Source: Nitrosomonas oligotropha
GTDB taxonomy: Bacteria; Pseudomonadota; Gammaproteobacteria; Burkholderiales; Nitrosomonadaceae
Direction: 5' to 3'
Length of the DNA stretch: 64,000 nucleotides
Assembly: GCF_009833085.1 (NCBI RefSeq)
Contig: NZ_QRBZ01000036.1
Span: 1 to 64,000 of the forward strand
Shown here: in pieces, positions 47,010 through 55,518 of the stretch
How positions within the stretch are numbered: the stretch's first letter is position 1
How the letters are laid out: every line of letters begins with the position of its first letter
Notes under the pieces: generated by a model
What the model was told of the DNA's origin: nothing
Seen by the model: the letters and a program-made list of their open reading frames with translations, nothing else
Databases searched by the model: none
Made by a program: the position numbers and the translations under genes

Positions 47010-48098
47010 ATGAATAGGGAAAATATTCCGGATCAATTTCAAAACAGCGATCACCAGCAAACATTAGCAACGATAAAATGGTTGAATAATTGCCAAACCT
47101 GGGACGAATTTAACCAAGCGGTTAAAGCGGCGTTGCTGCCCTTGTTGAAGTGCAATGGCGCATTCTACGGGCGGCTCATGGGAGAGCAAAATGCGCTGCA
47201 ATTACTGGGCAACATTAATCAATCGACCTGCTGTCAGCATGGTTGGAAACAGTTATTAAATATCGCCTCGCAGGAATTGGTTATAGCGGATTCCATGGAT
47301 AGTCACGCGGTTGAGCCATTACCAATCAGTGCCGTGAGCGATGTGCAGTGTTTCGAGGAAAATGGCGGTCATTATCGTTCTTTTGATTTGGCTTGGCAGC
47401 AATCGCATCGTAACTGCACCGTGGTTAAAGTTTTTGACGATCACCATCAATTGGCGTTTCAGTTTTATTTTTGCCGTTTAAGTAATCAGCAACAGATATT
47501 CAGCCAAAGGGATATTGAACTGCTGAAAATACTGAAGCCTATTTTGCTGCAAACGCTGAGGCTCATATTGTTCCGGCAGGAAACGTTTAGTTCCTGGTTA
47601 ACAAAAAGCTTCTGGTCTAGTTATACCGACCCGATAATCGTATATCGCAGCGACGGTCAGGTCATTTTCCAAAGCTGTGAATTTGACCGGGTTTTTGCGC
47701 AAGAAAAGCAAGCATTCCTCTCTTCCATGCTTGCGCTCATCAATTTTCTTCAAAGTAATAAGATCAATGGGTACAGCTTTCTATCGCAATTGGGTAAGCG
47801 TCTTTATGAAATCAAACTGACCCTGATTCATGCGGATGAAGATTCTTGCCACTGTACCTATTTATTGCATCCCTCCCGCATTACTCACAAATTTGGAAAA
47901 GTCTTCAATCAACTCGATAAGACCCGGTTAACCCATCGTGAAATGGAAATAACGGTACTGATATGCCAAGGAAAAGCTGCCCGGGAAATCGCTGAGGAGA
48001 TTCATCTCAGTTATCACACTGTGCGGAATCACATTAAAAGCATCTACAGTAAATTAGGAGTCTCGACACGAAGCGAATTGCTGTCGCGCATTGAGTGA
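47010..48098 (+). CDS. LuxR-family transcriptional regulator
   Basis: 362 residues. The C-terminal ~60 residues are a LuxR/GerE HTH (LTHREMEITVLICQGKAAREIAEEIHLSYHTVRNHIKSIYSKLGV). The ~290-residue N-terminal part is a GAF/PAS-like sensor of unknown ligand and shows no receiver domain. GAGGTG lies 6 bp before the ATG. It heads a same-strand run of two lipoprotein genes and a subtilase, which it may control. Confidence 0.85.
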   Translation: MNRENIPDQFQNSDHQQTLATIKWLNNCQTWDEFNQAVKAALLPLLKCNGAFYGRLMGEQNALQLLGNINQSTCCQHGWKQLLNIASQELVIADSMDSHAVEPLPISAVSDVQCFEENGGHYRSFDLAWQQSHRNCTVVKVFDDHHQLAFQFYFCRLSNQQQIFSQRDIELLKILKPILLQTLRLILFRQETFSSWLTKSFWSSYTDPIIVYRSDGQVIFQSCEFDRVFAQEKQAFLSSMLALINFLQSNKINGYSFLSQLGKRLYEIKLTLIHADEDSCHCTYLLHPSRITHKFGKVFNQLDKTRLTHREMEITVLICQGKAAREIAEEIHLSYHTVRNHIKSIYSKLGVSTRSELLSRIE

Positions 48099-48203
48099 AA
48101 TCTGTGCGGTCATTAACAATTGCAAGAAATTCAAAATGACTCAATTGGGCTATTTTTAGAAAAAGGGGAATGTTATATAAATAGCATTAACGGGATGATA
48201 ACC

Positions 48204-48494
48204 ATGTATTTATCAAGTGAAAATAATATCAAGCGTTTGGCTGTGGTTTTATTACCGGCTTTATTAGCTTTATTGCTGACCACACTGTTAATCGGGTGCA
48301 CCATCAACGATAAAGGTTTTACACAATTGCGTTACTTTGAAAACGCTACCAGTTATATGACGAAACAAAACACTTGGGGCGGTTTTATCAGCACGCACTC
48401 CAGTGATCGTGGTTTGACGCTCGGGCATACTGAAAGAATCAAGGTATATCCCAAAATGACAAAAAATGCGCAACTACCTCTCGTTGGTAATTAA
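48204..48494 (+). CDS. Small hypothetical lipoprotein
   Basis: About 96 residues from ATG 48204, with GGGA 8 bp upstream; ATG 48195 is possible. A hydrophobic stretch (LAVVLLPALLALLLTTLLIGC) ends in a lipobox-like Cys. The short mature part (ENATSYMTKQNTWGGFISTH) matches nothing I know. It lies between the LuxR gene and the larger lipoprotein. Confidence 0.55.
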   Translation: MYLSSENNIKRLAVVLLPALLALLLTTLLIGCTINDKGFTQLRYFENATSYMTKQNTWGGFISTHSSDRGLTLGHTERIKVYPKMTKNAQLPLVGN

Positions 48495-48560
48495 ATGTAA
48501 AGCAAGTAATTAAAATTAGTGGTTTATAAGAGATAAAATTAATGTGAAGGAGAAACTGAA

Positions 48561-49934
48561 ATGAAATTTATATTTGGCAATGTTACCTTTTTGTTTTTCA
48601 TTAGTGTCTTGGTGCTGAGTGGCTGCGGAACAATAAAATCGACTAGTAGCAATCCAGGAGCTGTCAGTATTCCCGGCGTTTCTTATTATCTGCCAGCTCA
48701 ACGCGCAAAAGCAGAGCTCTACAGAAACAAGAGTTCTGATGGAAATCCCAAATATATGTTGCAAATAAGTTCAGGAGTTACCTATCCGGATACAAGTAAG
48801 AAATACACCATAGATTACAAACCCAGTGCATTTAATGATGAGCATCTATGTATAGGACGTACAACCGAAGGCTTGCTCAGTACGGTTCAATTTTCATCGA
48901 CCAATCGCACGGGTGATATTTTGATTAGAGTAGCTGAAACGGCTGCTATGGTTGCTCTTGCCGCAGGTGGAGTGCCAGCACCTACTCCATCACCTATGGG
49001 AGCAGCAGTAGCTCCGGAAAAAGAAGAATTGGAGTTGCTGCGAAATTTGATTCGATTTACAGAAACTAAACCAGATAGTAGTCAATTTGATCTTATTTAT
49101 ACCGGTATTTTCGATATTCAGGTAGAAGTTGAGATAAAAGCGGTTGAGGAACAGATCACTGAAATTCTTAAGAATGAATTGGAATTTAGAGAATTGAAGA
49201 GAGTAGCGCAAATTAGCGAATGGGAACAATCGAAAAGAAGGGATCGGAATCTTTCAGATCCACGTCCTAAAAAATTGAAGTTTAACAGGGATGTTTTAAA
49301 GATTTCTTTCTCTAAAATAGGCTCTGATTCTGGTAGCGCTAGTGCAAATGACAAAGCTTGCGAAACCGCAAATGATAATAAGGACGGGGGTGTAATTTAC
49401 TATAGAACATTAACCACACAACCCGTAAAAATCTCTTTAAAACATGAGTATGAAACGGGTGAAGTTCCACTGGGAAATATTATCATTCCGGCAATAGATC
49501 AAAGTACCGATCAATGTATCAATGTTGAACGTGCATTATTGGTAAGAAAAGTTAATCGTTTAGATTTCACAAACGGATTACTTACTGGAACTTCGATCAA
49601 TACGCCTAGCGTAGCACTAGCTGCAGCAGAACTACCGCTAAGAATTGGCAGTGCTGTTATTGAAATGCCTGCTTCGTTTTTTACCGCAATTGGCAGGTCT
49701 TTTGCCGCGCAAACGGCCGTAGCTGGGCGTGAAATAGAGCTTATTAATGCGCTTGAAAGATTAAGGTTGACGAAAGACAAACCTGATACGGCAACGAATA
49801 TAACTGTTCAAGCTCCAAGCGGAAATCCACCTTCAATAGGCGTAACATTGTCATCTCCCGATCCTTATAAGCCATTAGGAGGTTCGAACTTGTTTTTAAC
49901 TTGCTGGGATGGTAAAGCTAACGACAATAGATGA
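48561..49934 (+). CDS. Hypothetical lipoprotein
   Basis: 457 residues with an AAGGAG ribosome site 8 bp upstream. Lipoprotein signal peptide with lipobox LVLSGC. The mature part begins with a YYLPAQRAKAELYR segment, followed by beta-rich stretches, a short hydrophobic Ala/Pro stretch near 128-150, and a charged helix near 190-235. I recognise no domain. AT-rich like its neighbours. Location between a LuxR regulator and a subtilase suggests a common module, but its role is unknown. Confidence 0.65.
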   Translation: MKFIFGNVTFLFFISVLVLSGCGTIKSTSSNPGAVSIPGVSYYLPAQRAKAELYRNKSSDGNPKYMLQISSGVTYPDTSKKYTIDYKPSAFNDEHLCIGRTTEGLLSTVQFSSTNRTGDILIRVAETAAMVALAAGGVPAPTPSPMGAAVAPEKEELELLRNLIRFTETKPDSSQFDLIYTGIFDIQVEVEIKAVEEQITEILKNELEFRELKRVAQISEWEQSKRRDRNLSDPRPKKLKFNRDVLKISFSKIGSDSGSASANDKACETANDNKDGGVIYYRTLTTQPVKISLKHEYETGEVPLGNIIIPAIDQSTDQCINVERALLVRKVNRLDFTNGLLTGTSINTPSVALAAAELPLRIGSAVIEMPASFFTAIGRSFAAQTAVAGREIELINALERLRLTKDKPDTATNITVQAPSGNPPSIGVTLSSPDPYKPLGGSNLFLTCWDGKANDNR

Positions 49935-50029
49935 TAGCGATCCTACGGACTAGGATAAGCTGGATAATAATGCGCCAACTTTAAGTTTTAAAATTTAGGC
50001 ATTCGTAAATTCTCAGAAAGGTTATTACC

Positions 50030-51139
50030 ATGACAAAAAGTTTCAATATACCAAGCCCGGATTCGCCAAAATCGATCAATCCAAATTTATTTTCCACAGT
50101 TGATCTCGAAATAGATAGATTGTTAGAAGCTCCCAGGGCAAGAACAAATTTCAATGTCGATGGTAGTGGGCTTGCTGTAGCAGTTCTTGATACTGGATTG
50201 CGTGTAACTCATAAATGTTTTACTGATCGAATCATCGCTACCCGCAACTTTACTAGTGAAGATGGTGGTGATAGTGAGAAAGTTACTGATTCCAATGGAC
50301 ATGGAACGAATGTCACCGGAATTATTGCTGCAGGTACATCGGATGAACGGCGTGGTATCGCCCCAAGGGCCAATATCGTAGCGTTGAAAGTCCTACCTGC
50401 ACCTTCACTCGACCCAATTTTACAGGCTTTACAATGGGTTTATGACAATACTGAGCGACTAAACATTACCGCCACAAACCTATCGTTAGGCGTACCAGGC
50501 ATAAACTACAAAGATGACAATCAAGCAAGAAGCGACTTTCCCGAGCTTGCGAAGCTTCTCGAAGGATTGATGGCAAAGCGAGTTGCAGTAGTTGTCGCCG
50601 CAGGTAATGGTTATTTTGAACATCAGGATGAAGGTATGAGTTTGCCTGCAATTTATCGCCAAACAATAGCAGTTGGTGCTGTTTATGATGCATCATTTGG
50701 CTCGCGCTCTTATGGAAATGGTGCAGTAGCGAATTCTACACACGCTGATCAGATAACACCTTTTTCTCAGCGGCTTTCAAGAGAATCCAGCCCCGATTGT
50801 TATACCGATGTATTTGCCCCCGGGGGCGCGGCAACTTCCGCAGGCGCTGCACACGACAATGATACATCGGTACAGGATGGCACTAGCCAAGCAGCGCCGA
50901 CAGTAGCAGGGGCTATCTTGTTAATGCAGCAATACTACATAAGGCTTAAAGGGGTTCGTCCGCCGATACCTTTACTCCAAGATCTTCTTAGAGCGACATC
51001 TACTTGGATTGTCGATGGCGATGACGAAGACGACAATGTTTCACATACAAACAAAAAATACCCCAGAATTAATGTCTTTCAGTCCATCACGGCATTACAC
51101 AAGGCAATACAACTAGGGTCTGTTGACATTTTGAGATAA
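50030..51139 (+). CDS. Subtilisin-like (S8) serine protease, 3' end replaced by IS insertion
   Basis: 369 residues. The catalytic set is complete: Asp54 in AVLDTG, His91 in NGHGTN, oxyanion Asn193 in AAGNG and Ser286 in DGTSQAAPTVAG. No signal peptide or propeptide is visible, so it may act in the cytosol or leave by another route. The last residues (GSVDILR) and the stop lie inside the left end of an IS element. Before insertion the frame would have run from the CTAG target through 51974-52023, replacing those residues with a 16-residue tail that starts VKLLFLNQN. The catalytic domain itself is intact. AAAGG lies 9 bp before the ATG. Confidence 0.85.
   Translation: MTKSFNIPSPDSPKSINPNLFSTVDLEIDRLLEAPRARTNFNVDGSGLAVAVLDTGLRVTHKCFTDRIIATRNFTSEDGGDSEKVTDSNGHGTNVTGIIAAGTSDERRGIAPRANIVALKVLPAPSLDPILQALQWVYDNTERLNITATNLSLGVPGINYKDDNQARSDFPELAKLLEGLMAKRVAVVVAAGNGYFEHQDEGMSLPAIYRQTIAVGAVYDASFGSRSYGNGAVANSTHADQITPFSQRLSRESSPDCYTDVFAPGGAATSAGAAHDNDTSVQDGTSQAAPTVAGAILLMQQYYIRLKGVRPPIPLLQDLLRATSTWIVDGDDEDDNVSHTNKKYPRINVFQSITALHKAIQLGSVDILR
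51113..51116. repeat. Target-site duplication, left copy
   Basis: CTAG directly before the IS; the matching copy is at 51970-51973. Confidence 0.75.
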
Positions 51140-51206
51140 GTATTTCATAGGAAGAAGCAAACTCGTACTATTGGGTTTTCTATACCACCAATGAAACGAG
51201 TTTGCG

Positions 51207-51521
51207 ATGCCCCGATTGATGCTCAGTGATGAGTTTTGGTCGAAGTTAGAGAAAATTTTGCTTCAAGAAGCGATTTATAACAAGCGCAATCTGCGCATGA
51301 CAGTAGAGGGCATGCTGTATCGAATGCGGGTTGGTTGCCCGTGGAGAGATCTGCCCGAAGCGTTCGGCTGCTGGAATTCTATCTATAAAAGATTCAATGC
51401 GTGGTCATTAAGCAGCGAATGGTTAAGGATTTTCAAGGCATTGGCTATTGCCCGGATTGGGAATGGGAATTCATTGATGGCAGCTATGTTAAAGCACATC
51501 AGCATAGTGCGGGAGCGGTAA
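51207..51521 (+). CDS. IS5-type transposase, frame A (N-terminal part)
   Basis: 104 residues; the N-terminal ~75 match IS5-family transposases of the DUF4096 type (LSDEFWSKLEKILL, RMTVEGMLYRMRVGCPWRDLPEAFG.WNSIYKRF). After about residue 80 the family similarity continues in the -1 frame, so a -1 slip near 51429-51435 (a run of T in ATTTTC) would join the two frames. Without a slip this yields a short protein that could act as a regulator. Confidence 0.82.
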   Translation: MPRLMLSDEFWSKLEKILLQEAIYNKRNLRMTVEGMLYRMRVGCPWRDLPEAFGCWNSIYKRFNAWSLSSEWLRIFKALAIARIGNGNSLMAAMLKHISIVRER

Positions 51522-51955
51522 GTCAACAATCGCAAGCCATAGGGAAAAGCCGTGCAGGTAATACCACAAAGATCCATTTGGCGGTCGATGGTTATGGTTT
51601 GCCAGTCGAGTTTGAAATCACCGGTGGAGAAGTCAATGACTGTTTCGCAGCACCTGATTTGATTTCCAAGTTGCCTGACGCGAAAGCGATTGTTGCGGAC
51701 AAGGGCTATGACAGCGAAAGTATACGGGAACAAATAGCAAAGAGGGGAGCTCAAGCTGTGATACCGAGAAAGCGCAATTCGTTGAAGGGTAAAGAAGATA
51801 TGGATTGGGGCTTATATAGATACCGGCATTTGGTGGAGAATGCTTTTGCCCGGCTAAAGCAGTATCGGGCAGTAGCGACACGATACGACAAACTGAAACG
51901 AAATTTTGAGAGTATGGTAGCCATGGCATGCGGATATCTGTGGTTACCTATGTGA
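51401..51955 (+). CDS. IS5-type transposase, frame B (catalytic DDE part)
   Basis: About 184 residues read from within the overlap. DDE residues are visible: the first Asp in EFIDGSYVKAHQ, the second in AIVADKGYDSE, and the Glu in YRHLVENAFARLKQYRAVATRYDK. The proposed internal start is weak, which again argues for production by frameshift from frame A. The stop lies only 14 bp from the right end of the element. Confidence 0.85.
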   Translation: MVIKQRMVKDFQGIGYCPDWEWEFIDGSYVKAHQHSAGAVSQQSQAIGKSRAGNTTKIHLAVDGYGLPVEFEITGGEVNDCFAAPDLISKLPDAKAIVADKGYDSESIREQIAKRGAQAVIPRKRNSLKGKEDMDWGLYRYRHLVENAFARLKQYRAVATRYDKLKRNFESMVAMACGYLWLPM

Positions 51956-51969
51956 AATGTCAACAGGCC

Positions 51970-51973
51970 CTAG
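51970..51973. repeat. Target-site duplication, right copy
   Basis: CTAG directly after the IS, matching 51113-51116. Confidence 0.75.
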
Positions 51974-52044
51974 TCAAGTTGCTATTTCTTAATCAAAACC
52001 TTCATCATCATAATTTTCTGTGATGTTACAATCCAGTCCCTGTG

Positions 52045-52074
52045 TTGAGTAAGTGCAATTAGATCGTTTATAAA
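52045..52074 (+). promoter_or_regulatory. Candidate sigma-70 promoter for the cupin gene
   Basis: TTGAGT (52045-52050), an 18-bp spacer and TATAAA (52069-52074, five of six), 33 bp before the cupin ATG. Confidence 0.5.
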
Positions 52075-52106
52075 GGCATTTAATTAAAACAAAAAAGGTG
52101 GCAAAA

Positions 52107-52466
52107 ATGCTGAAAGCAACCCTCACGGATCTCATGCAACGCATACCCGGCAAGGCGAGTCTGGAATGGCCGATGGGTGAGCCCTTTGCGTTGGCGTTTG
52201 TGCATGGCACGATGTCGGTTGAAGTGTATGCGCCCAGAGGTTCCGATATTCAAACGCCGCACGATCAGGATGAGTTGTATTTCATTCATACCGGCCGGGG
52301 GGAGATCGTCATTGCCGGTGAGCGCCATGCGTTTGAGCCCGGCATGGTGTTTTTTGTTGCGGCGCATGTCGAGCACCGCTTTGAGAATTTTTCACCGGAT
52401 TTTACGACTTGGGTGGTGTTCTGGGGACCTAAGGGAGGCGAGAAAAGCTCGGGAACAGCAGATTGA
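52107..52466 (+). CDS. Cupin-domain protein
   Basis: 119 residues from ATG 52107 with AAGG 8 bp upstream; the GTG at 52098 overlaps that site. Cupin motif 1 is TPHDQDELYFIHTGRGEIVIAGE (metal ligands His and Glu) and motif 2 is FEPGMVFFVAAHVEHRFEN. It is a single-domain metal-binding beta barrel; the reaction is unknown. The ArsC/Spx-like gene begins 6 bp after its stop, so the two form an operon. Confidence 0.85.
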   Translation: MLKATLTDLMQRIPGKASLEWPMGEPFALAFVHGTMSVEVYAPRGSDIQTPHDQDELYFIHTGRGEIVIAGERHAFEPGMVFFVAAHVEHRFENFSPDFTTWVVFWGPKGGEKSSGTAD

Positions 52467-52472
52467 CGGGTC

Positions 52473-52826
52473 ATGCTTAAATTCTATGGTTATAAACAGT
52501 GCGGCACGTGCCGCAAGGCGGAGCAATTTTTTCAGCAGGTGAGTGCTGCCTATGAATTTATTGACATCACGCTGAATCCGCCCGGCGCGGAAGAGCTCGC
52601 TGCGATTGTCGAGCGCGCCAATGTTCCACTGAACAAACTTTTCAACACCAGCGGCGTGCAATATCGTGAATTGAAAATCAAGGAACGGCTGCCTGCACTA
52701 TCAGGGCCGGAGATATTGACTTTGCTTGCGGGCAATGGCCGTTTGATCAAACGGCCGCTGGTTACCGATGGAAAACGCGCCACCGTGGGTTTCAATGCGG
52801 AACAGTTTGCCGCGGTATGGGGTTGA
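52473..52826 (+). CDS. ArsC/Spx/MgsR-family protein
   Basis: 117 residues with a thioredoxin-like fold and an N-terminal CGTC pair (Cys10, Cys13) in FYGYKQCGTCRKAEQFF. FIDITLNPP, LNKLFNTSGVQYREL and LIKRPLVTDGKRATVGF are typical of the YffB/ArsC/Spx family. Members are arsenate reductases or RNA-polymerase-binding redox regulators; the YffB-like form here is of unknown role. It follows the cupin gene closely. Confidence 0.85.
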   Translation: MLKFYGYKQCGTCRKAEQFFQQVSAAYEFIDITLNPPGAEELAAIVERANVPLNKLFNTSGVQYRELKIKERLPALSGPEILTLLAGNGRLIKRPLVTDGKRATVGFNAEQFAAVWG

Positions 52827-52910
52827 TGCCCCTCAGTAAAGTTTTGGTTCCCGCCTAGCCGCATAAACAAACAAGCTTGCGCTTTGGGCCTCATGCTTGT
52901 ACTCTTGCAG

Positions 52911-52931
52911 CACAGTTCGATGCGAACAGTG
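52911..52931. promoter_or_regulatory. Palindrome upstream of the beta-oxidation operon, candidate operator
   Basis: CACAGTTCG (52911-52919) and CGAACAGTG (52923-52931) are inverted copies around ATG with one mismatch. The GTTCG-ATG-CGAAC core has the form of a TetR/PsrA-like site, and it lies 36 bp before the start of the fused beta-oxidation enzyme gene. Regulator identity is unknown. Confidence 0.45.
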
Positions 52932-52966
52932 TCTTATTCCATAACCGGATCAAGCAGGAGGCGAAA

Positions 52967-55495
52967 TTGAGCGGGCAACGTTTTTTGGTGCGTAAAGCGG
53001 CGGTACTCGGGGCTGGTGTGATGGGGGCGCAGATTGCGGCGCATTTGGTGAATGCCAATATCGAAACATTGCTGTTTGAGCTGCCGGGCGATGGCGGTAA
53101 TCCCAACGCCAACGTGATCAAAGCCGTAGAGAAGCTGAAAAAGCAAGAACCCGCGCCACTCTCGGTTAAAACCAAGGCGACCTGTATCCAAGCGGCGAAT
53201 TACGAGCAGCATCTCGAATTGCTGAAAGACTGTGATCTGGTGATCGAAGCCATTGCCGAGCGCATGGACTGGAAGCGCGAGCTGTACGTCAAAGTGGCGC
53301 CACATTTGGGTGAACACACGATTTTCGCCAGCAATACTTCCGGTTTATCGATCAACCAACTGGCCGAAGCGTTTCCGGAAACGTTACGTCATCGATTCTG
53401 TGGCATCCATTTCTTCAACCCGCCGCGCTATATGCATTTGGTCGAATTGATCCCTTGTCAGACCAGCGATGGGGATATGCTCGATCACCTGGAAGAATTT
53501 CTCGTCACAAATCTGGGCAAGGGCGTGATCCGCGCCAAAGATACACCGAATTTCATAGCCAACCGGATTGGTGTGTTTTCGCTGCTGGCGACTATGCATC
53601 ATGGCCGCGCGTTCGATTTTGGTTTCGATCTGGTCGACGCATTGACCGGTGCGCTGATCGGCCGTCCCAAAAGCGCTACGTTCCGTACCGCCGATGTGGT
53701 GGGTCTGGATACGCTGACGCATGTCATCAATACCATGCGCGACACGTTGCCGGACGATCCATGGCATCGCTATTTTGCTGCGCCGGATTGGCTGCAAGGC
53801 CTGATTCAGACCGGTGCGCTGGGTGAGAAAGTCAAGCGCGGGGTGTATCAAAAAATCAAGAATGAAATCCATGTATTTGATCTCGCGGCGCAGACGTACC
53901 GGCTTTCAGGTGCGGAAGTGGACGACGATCTGAAGCGTTTGTTGAAATACAGCAGTCCGGCCGAGAAGTTTGCCGCGTTGCGCAATAGTGATCAGCCGCA
54001 AGCGCAGTTTTTATGGTCGATATTCCGCGATTTGTTCCATTACTGCGCGGTGCAGCTGGAAACCATTGCCGATAATGCCCGTGACTTGGATCTGGCGGTG
54101 CGCTGGGGATTCGGCTGGAATCAAGGACCTTTTGAAATCTGGCAAGCCGCCGGATGGAAACAGATCGCCGATTGGATCCAGGAAGACATCGCCGCCGGTA
54201 AAAGCATCAGCCTGGCGCCGTTGCCGCACTGGGTCAGGACAATCGCCGAAAGTGAATCACAAAGCGTACATTCCGCGCAAGGCTCGTTTGCCCCAGCTTC
54301 CGGAAAACCGCAACTACGCTCGACATTGCCGGTGTACCAGCGCCAGCTGTACCCTGACCGGCTGATCGGCGAACCGGCAGCCTACGGGGAAACCATCTTT
54401 GAAACGGATGCAGTCAGGTTATGGCATACCGGCGATAAGATTGCCATTCTGAGTTTCAAAAGCAAGATGCATACGATCGGTATCGATGTGTTGGAAGGGG
54501 TGCAACAAGCGATTCAGGAAGCCGAGCAGAACTGGCGCGCCTTGGTGATCTGGCAAACCGAACCGCCGTTTTCCGCCGGCGCCAATTTGCAGAAAGCTAC
54601 CGAGAAACCCAAAGTGGATACGCAACAAAGCAATGCACCGCCAGCACCACCAAAACCGCGGACAGCGTTTCAGTCGTTCCTGAAGAAATTGCGCAAATCG
54701 ACGCAGGAAACTGTCTTGCATGTGGCGCGTGAATTGGATCTGGCCGATGTACTGATGGCCAAGAAACTGGCCGAAGTGGAAGGCATGATCAAGCAATTTC
54801 AGCAAACGTCGCAGAGGCTGCGCTATTCGATGATTCCGACCGTGGCCGCTGTGGATGGTCTGGCGTTGGGTGGCGGATGCGAATTTGTTATGCACTGCGA
54901 CCAGGCTGTGGCTACGCTGGAAAGTTATATTGGCCTGGTCGAAACCGGGGTAGGGTTGTTGCCGGCAGGCGGCGGCTGTAAGGAGTTTGCCATGCGGGCG
55001 GCGCAAAATGCCAAGGACGGCGATCCTTTTCCGCAATTGAAATATTATTTTCAGACCGTGGCGATGGCGGAGCTGGGGAAAAGCGCCGAACAAGCGAAAG
55101 AGCTCGGTTACCTGCGTAGTGCCGATACCGTGGTGATGCATCGTTTCGAATTGCTGCACGTGGCCAAGGCGCAAGCGCTGGCGTTAGCGGAGGCTGGTTA
55201 TCGTCCTCCATTACGGATGCGGGAAATTCCGGTGGCGGGTAACACCGGCATTGCAACGATCCAAAGCCAACTGGTGAACATGCGCGAAGGCGGTTTCATT
55301 TCCGAGCACGATAATTTGATCGCGAATAAAGTAGCGCATGTGATGTGCGGCGGCGATTTGACGCCAGGTAGTCTGGTCGATGAAGACTGGTTCCTGGAAT
55401 TGGAGCGCGCAGCTTTTATGGAATTACTGGCGACGGAAAAAACCCAGGCGCGTATCGAATACACGCTGAGAACCGGCAAACCGCTGAGAAACTGA
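52967..55495 (+). CDS. 3-hydroxyacyl-CoA dehydrogenase / enoyl-CoA hydratase (FadN/FadB-type)
   Basis: I chose TTG 52967 (842 residues). A perfect AGGAGG lies 5 bp upstream and the protein then begins just before the Rossmann strand AAVLGAGVMGAQIAAHL; the frame from 52877 would add a 30-residue extension with no ribosome site. Order: NAD-binding dehydrogenase (SNTSGLSINQLAE, HFFNPPRYMHLVELI) about 1-300, a C-terminal dehydrogenase domain to about 480, then a crotonase-like domain (FSAGANL, AAVDGLALGGGCEFVMHCD, ETGVGLLPAGGG). This order matches the FadN type rather than E. coli FadB. It performs the hydration and second oxidation of beta-oxidation, with the thiolase encoded 23 bp downstream. 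Confidence 0.9.
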   Translation: MSGQRFLVRKAAVLGAGVMGAQIAAHLVNANIETLLFELPGDGGNPNANVIKAVEKLKKQEPAPLSVKTKATCIQAANYEQHLELLKDCDLVIEAIAERMDWKRELYVKVAPHLGEHTIFASNTSGLSINQLAEAFPETLRHRFCGIHFFNPPRYMHLVELIPCQTSDGDMLDHLEEFLVTNLGKGVIRAKDTPNFIANRIGVFSLLATMHHGRAFDFGFDLVDALTGALIGRPKSATFRTADVVGLDTLTHVINTMRDTLPDDPWHRYFAAPDWLQGLIQTGALGEKVKRGVYQKIKNEIHVFDLAAQTYRLSGAEVDDDLKRLLKYSSPAEKFAALRNSDQPQAQFLWSIFRDLFHYCAVQLETIADNARDLDLAVRWGFGWNQGPFEIWQAAGWKQIADWIQEDIAAGKSISLAPLPHWVRTIAESESQSVHSAQGSFAPASGKPQLRSTLPVYQRQLYPDRLIGEPAAYGETIFETDAVRLWHTGDKIAILSFKSKMHTIGIDVLEGVQQAIQEAEQNWRALVIWQTEPPFSAGANLQKATEKPKVDTQQSNAPPAPPKPRTAFQSFLKKLRKSTQETVLHVARELDLADVLMAKKLAEVEGMIKQFQQTSQRLRYSMIPTVAAVDGLALGGGCEFVMHCDQAVATLESYIGLVETGVGLLPAGGGCKEFAMRAAQNAKDGDPFPQLKYYFQTVAMAELGKSAEQAKELGYLRSADTVVMHRFELLHVAKAQALALAEAGYRPPLRMREIPVAGNTGIATIQSQLVNMREGGFISEHDNLIANKVAHVMCGGDLTPGSLVDEDWFLELERAAFMELLATEKTQARIEYTLRTGKPLRN

Positions 55496-55518
55496 TTTCA
55501 CGATTCACGGAGAATCCT

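Larger units (their letters stand above)
51117..51969 (+). mobile_element. IS5-type insertion sequence (IS427-like group), 853 bp
   Basis: Terminal inverted repeats GGTCTGTTGACATTTT (51117-51132) and, read inward from the right end at 51969, GGCCTGTTGACATTTC match at 14 of 16 positions. CTAG flanks both ends as a duplication. Inside are two overlapping transposase frames, the layout of the IS427 group of IS5, which uses a frameshift. The length fits the group. The element interrupts the subtilase gene and may be intact. Confidence 0.85.

Noticed and set aside
52877..52966. 30-residue N-terminal extension of the fused beta-oxidation enzyme
   Set aside because: No ribosome site, and AGGAGG sits 5 bp before TTG 52967, which begins just before the Rossmann fold. 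The extension would also span the palindrome.
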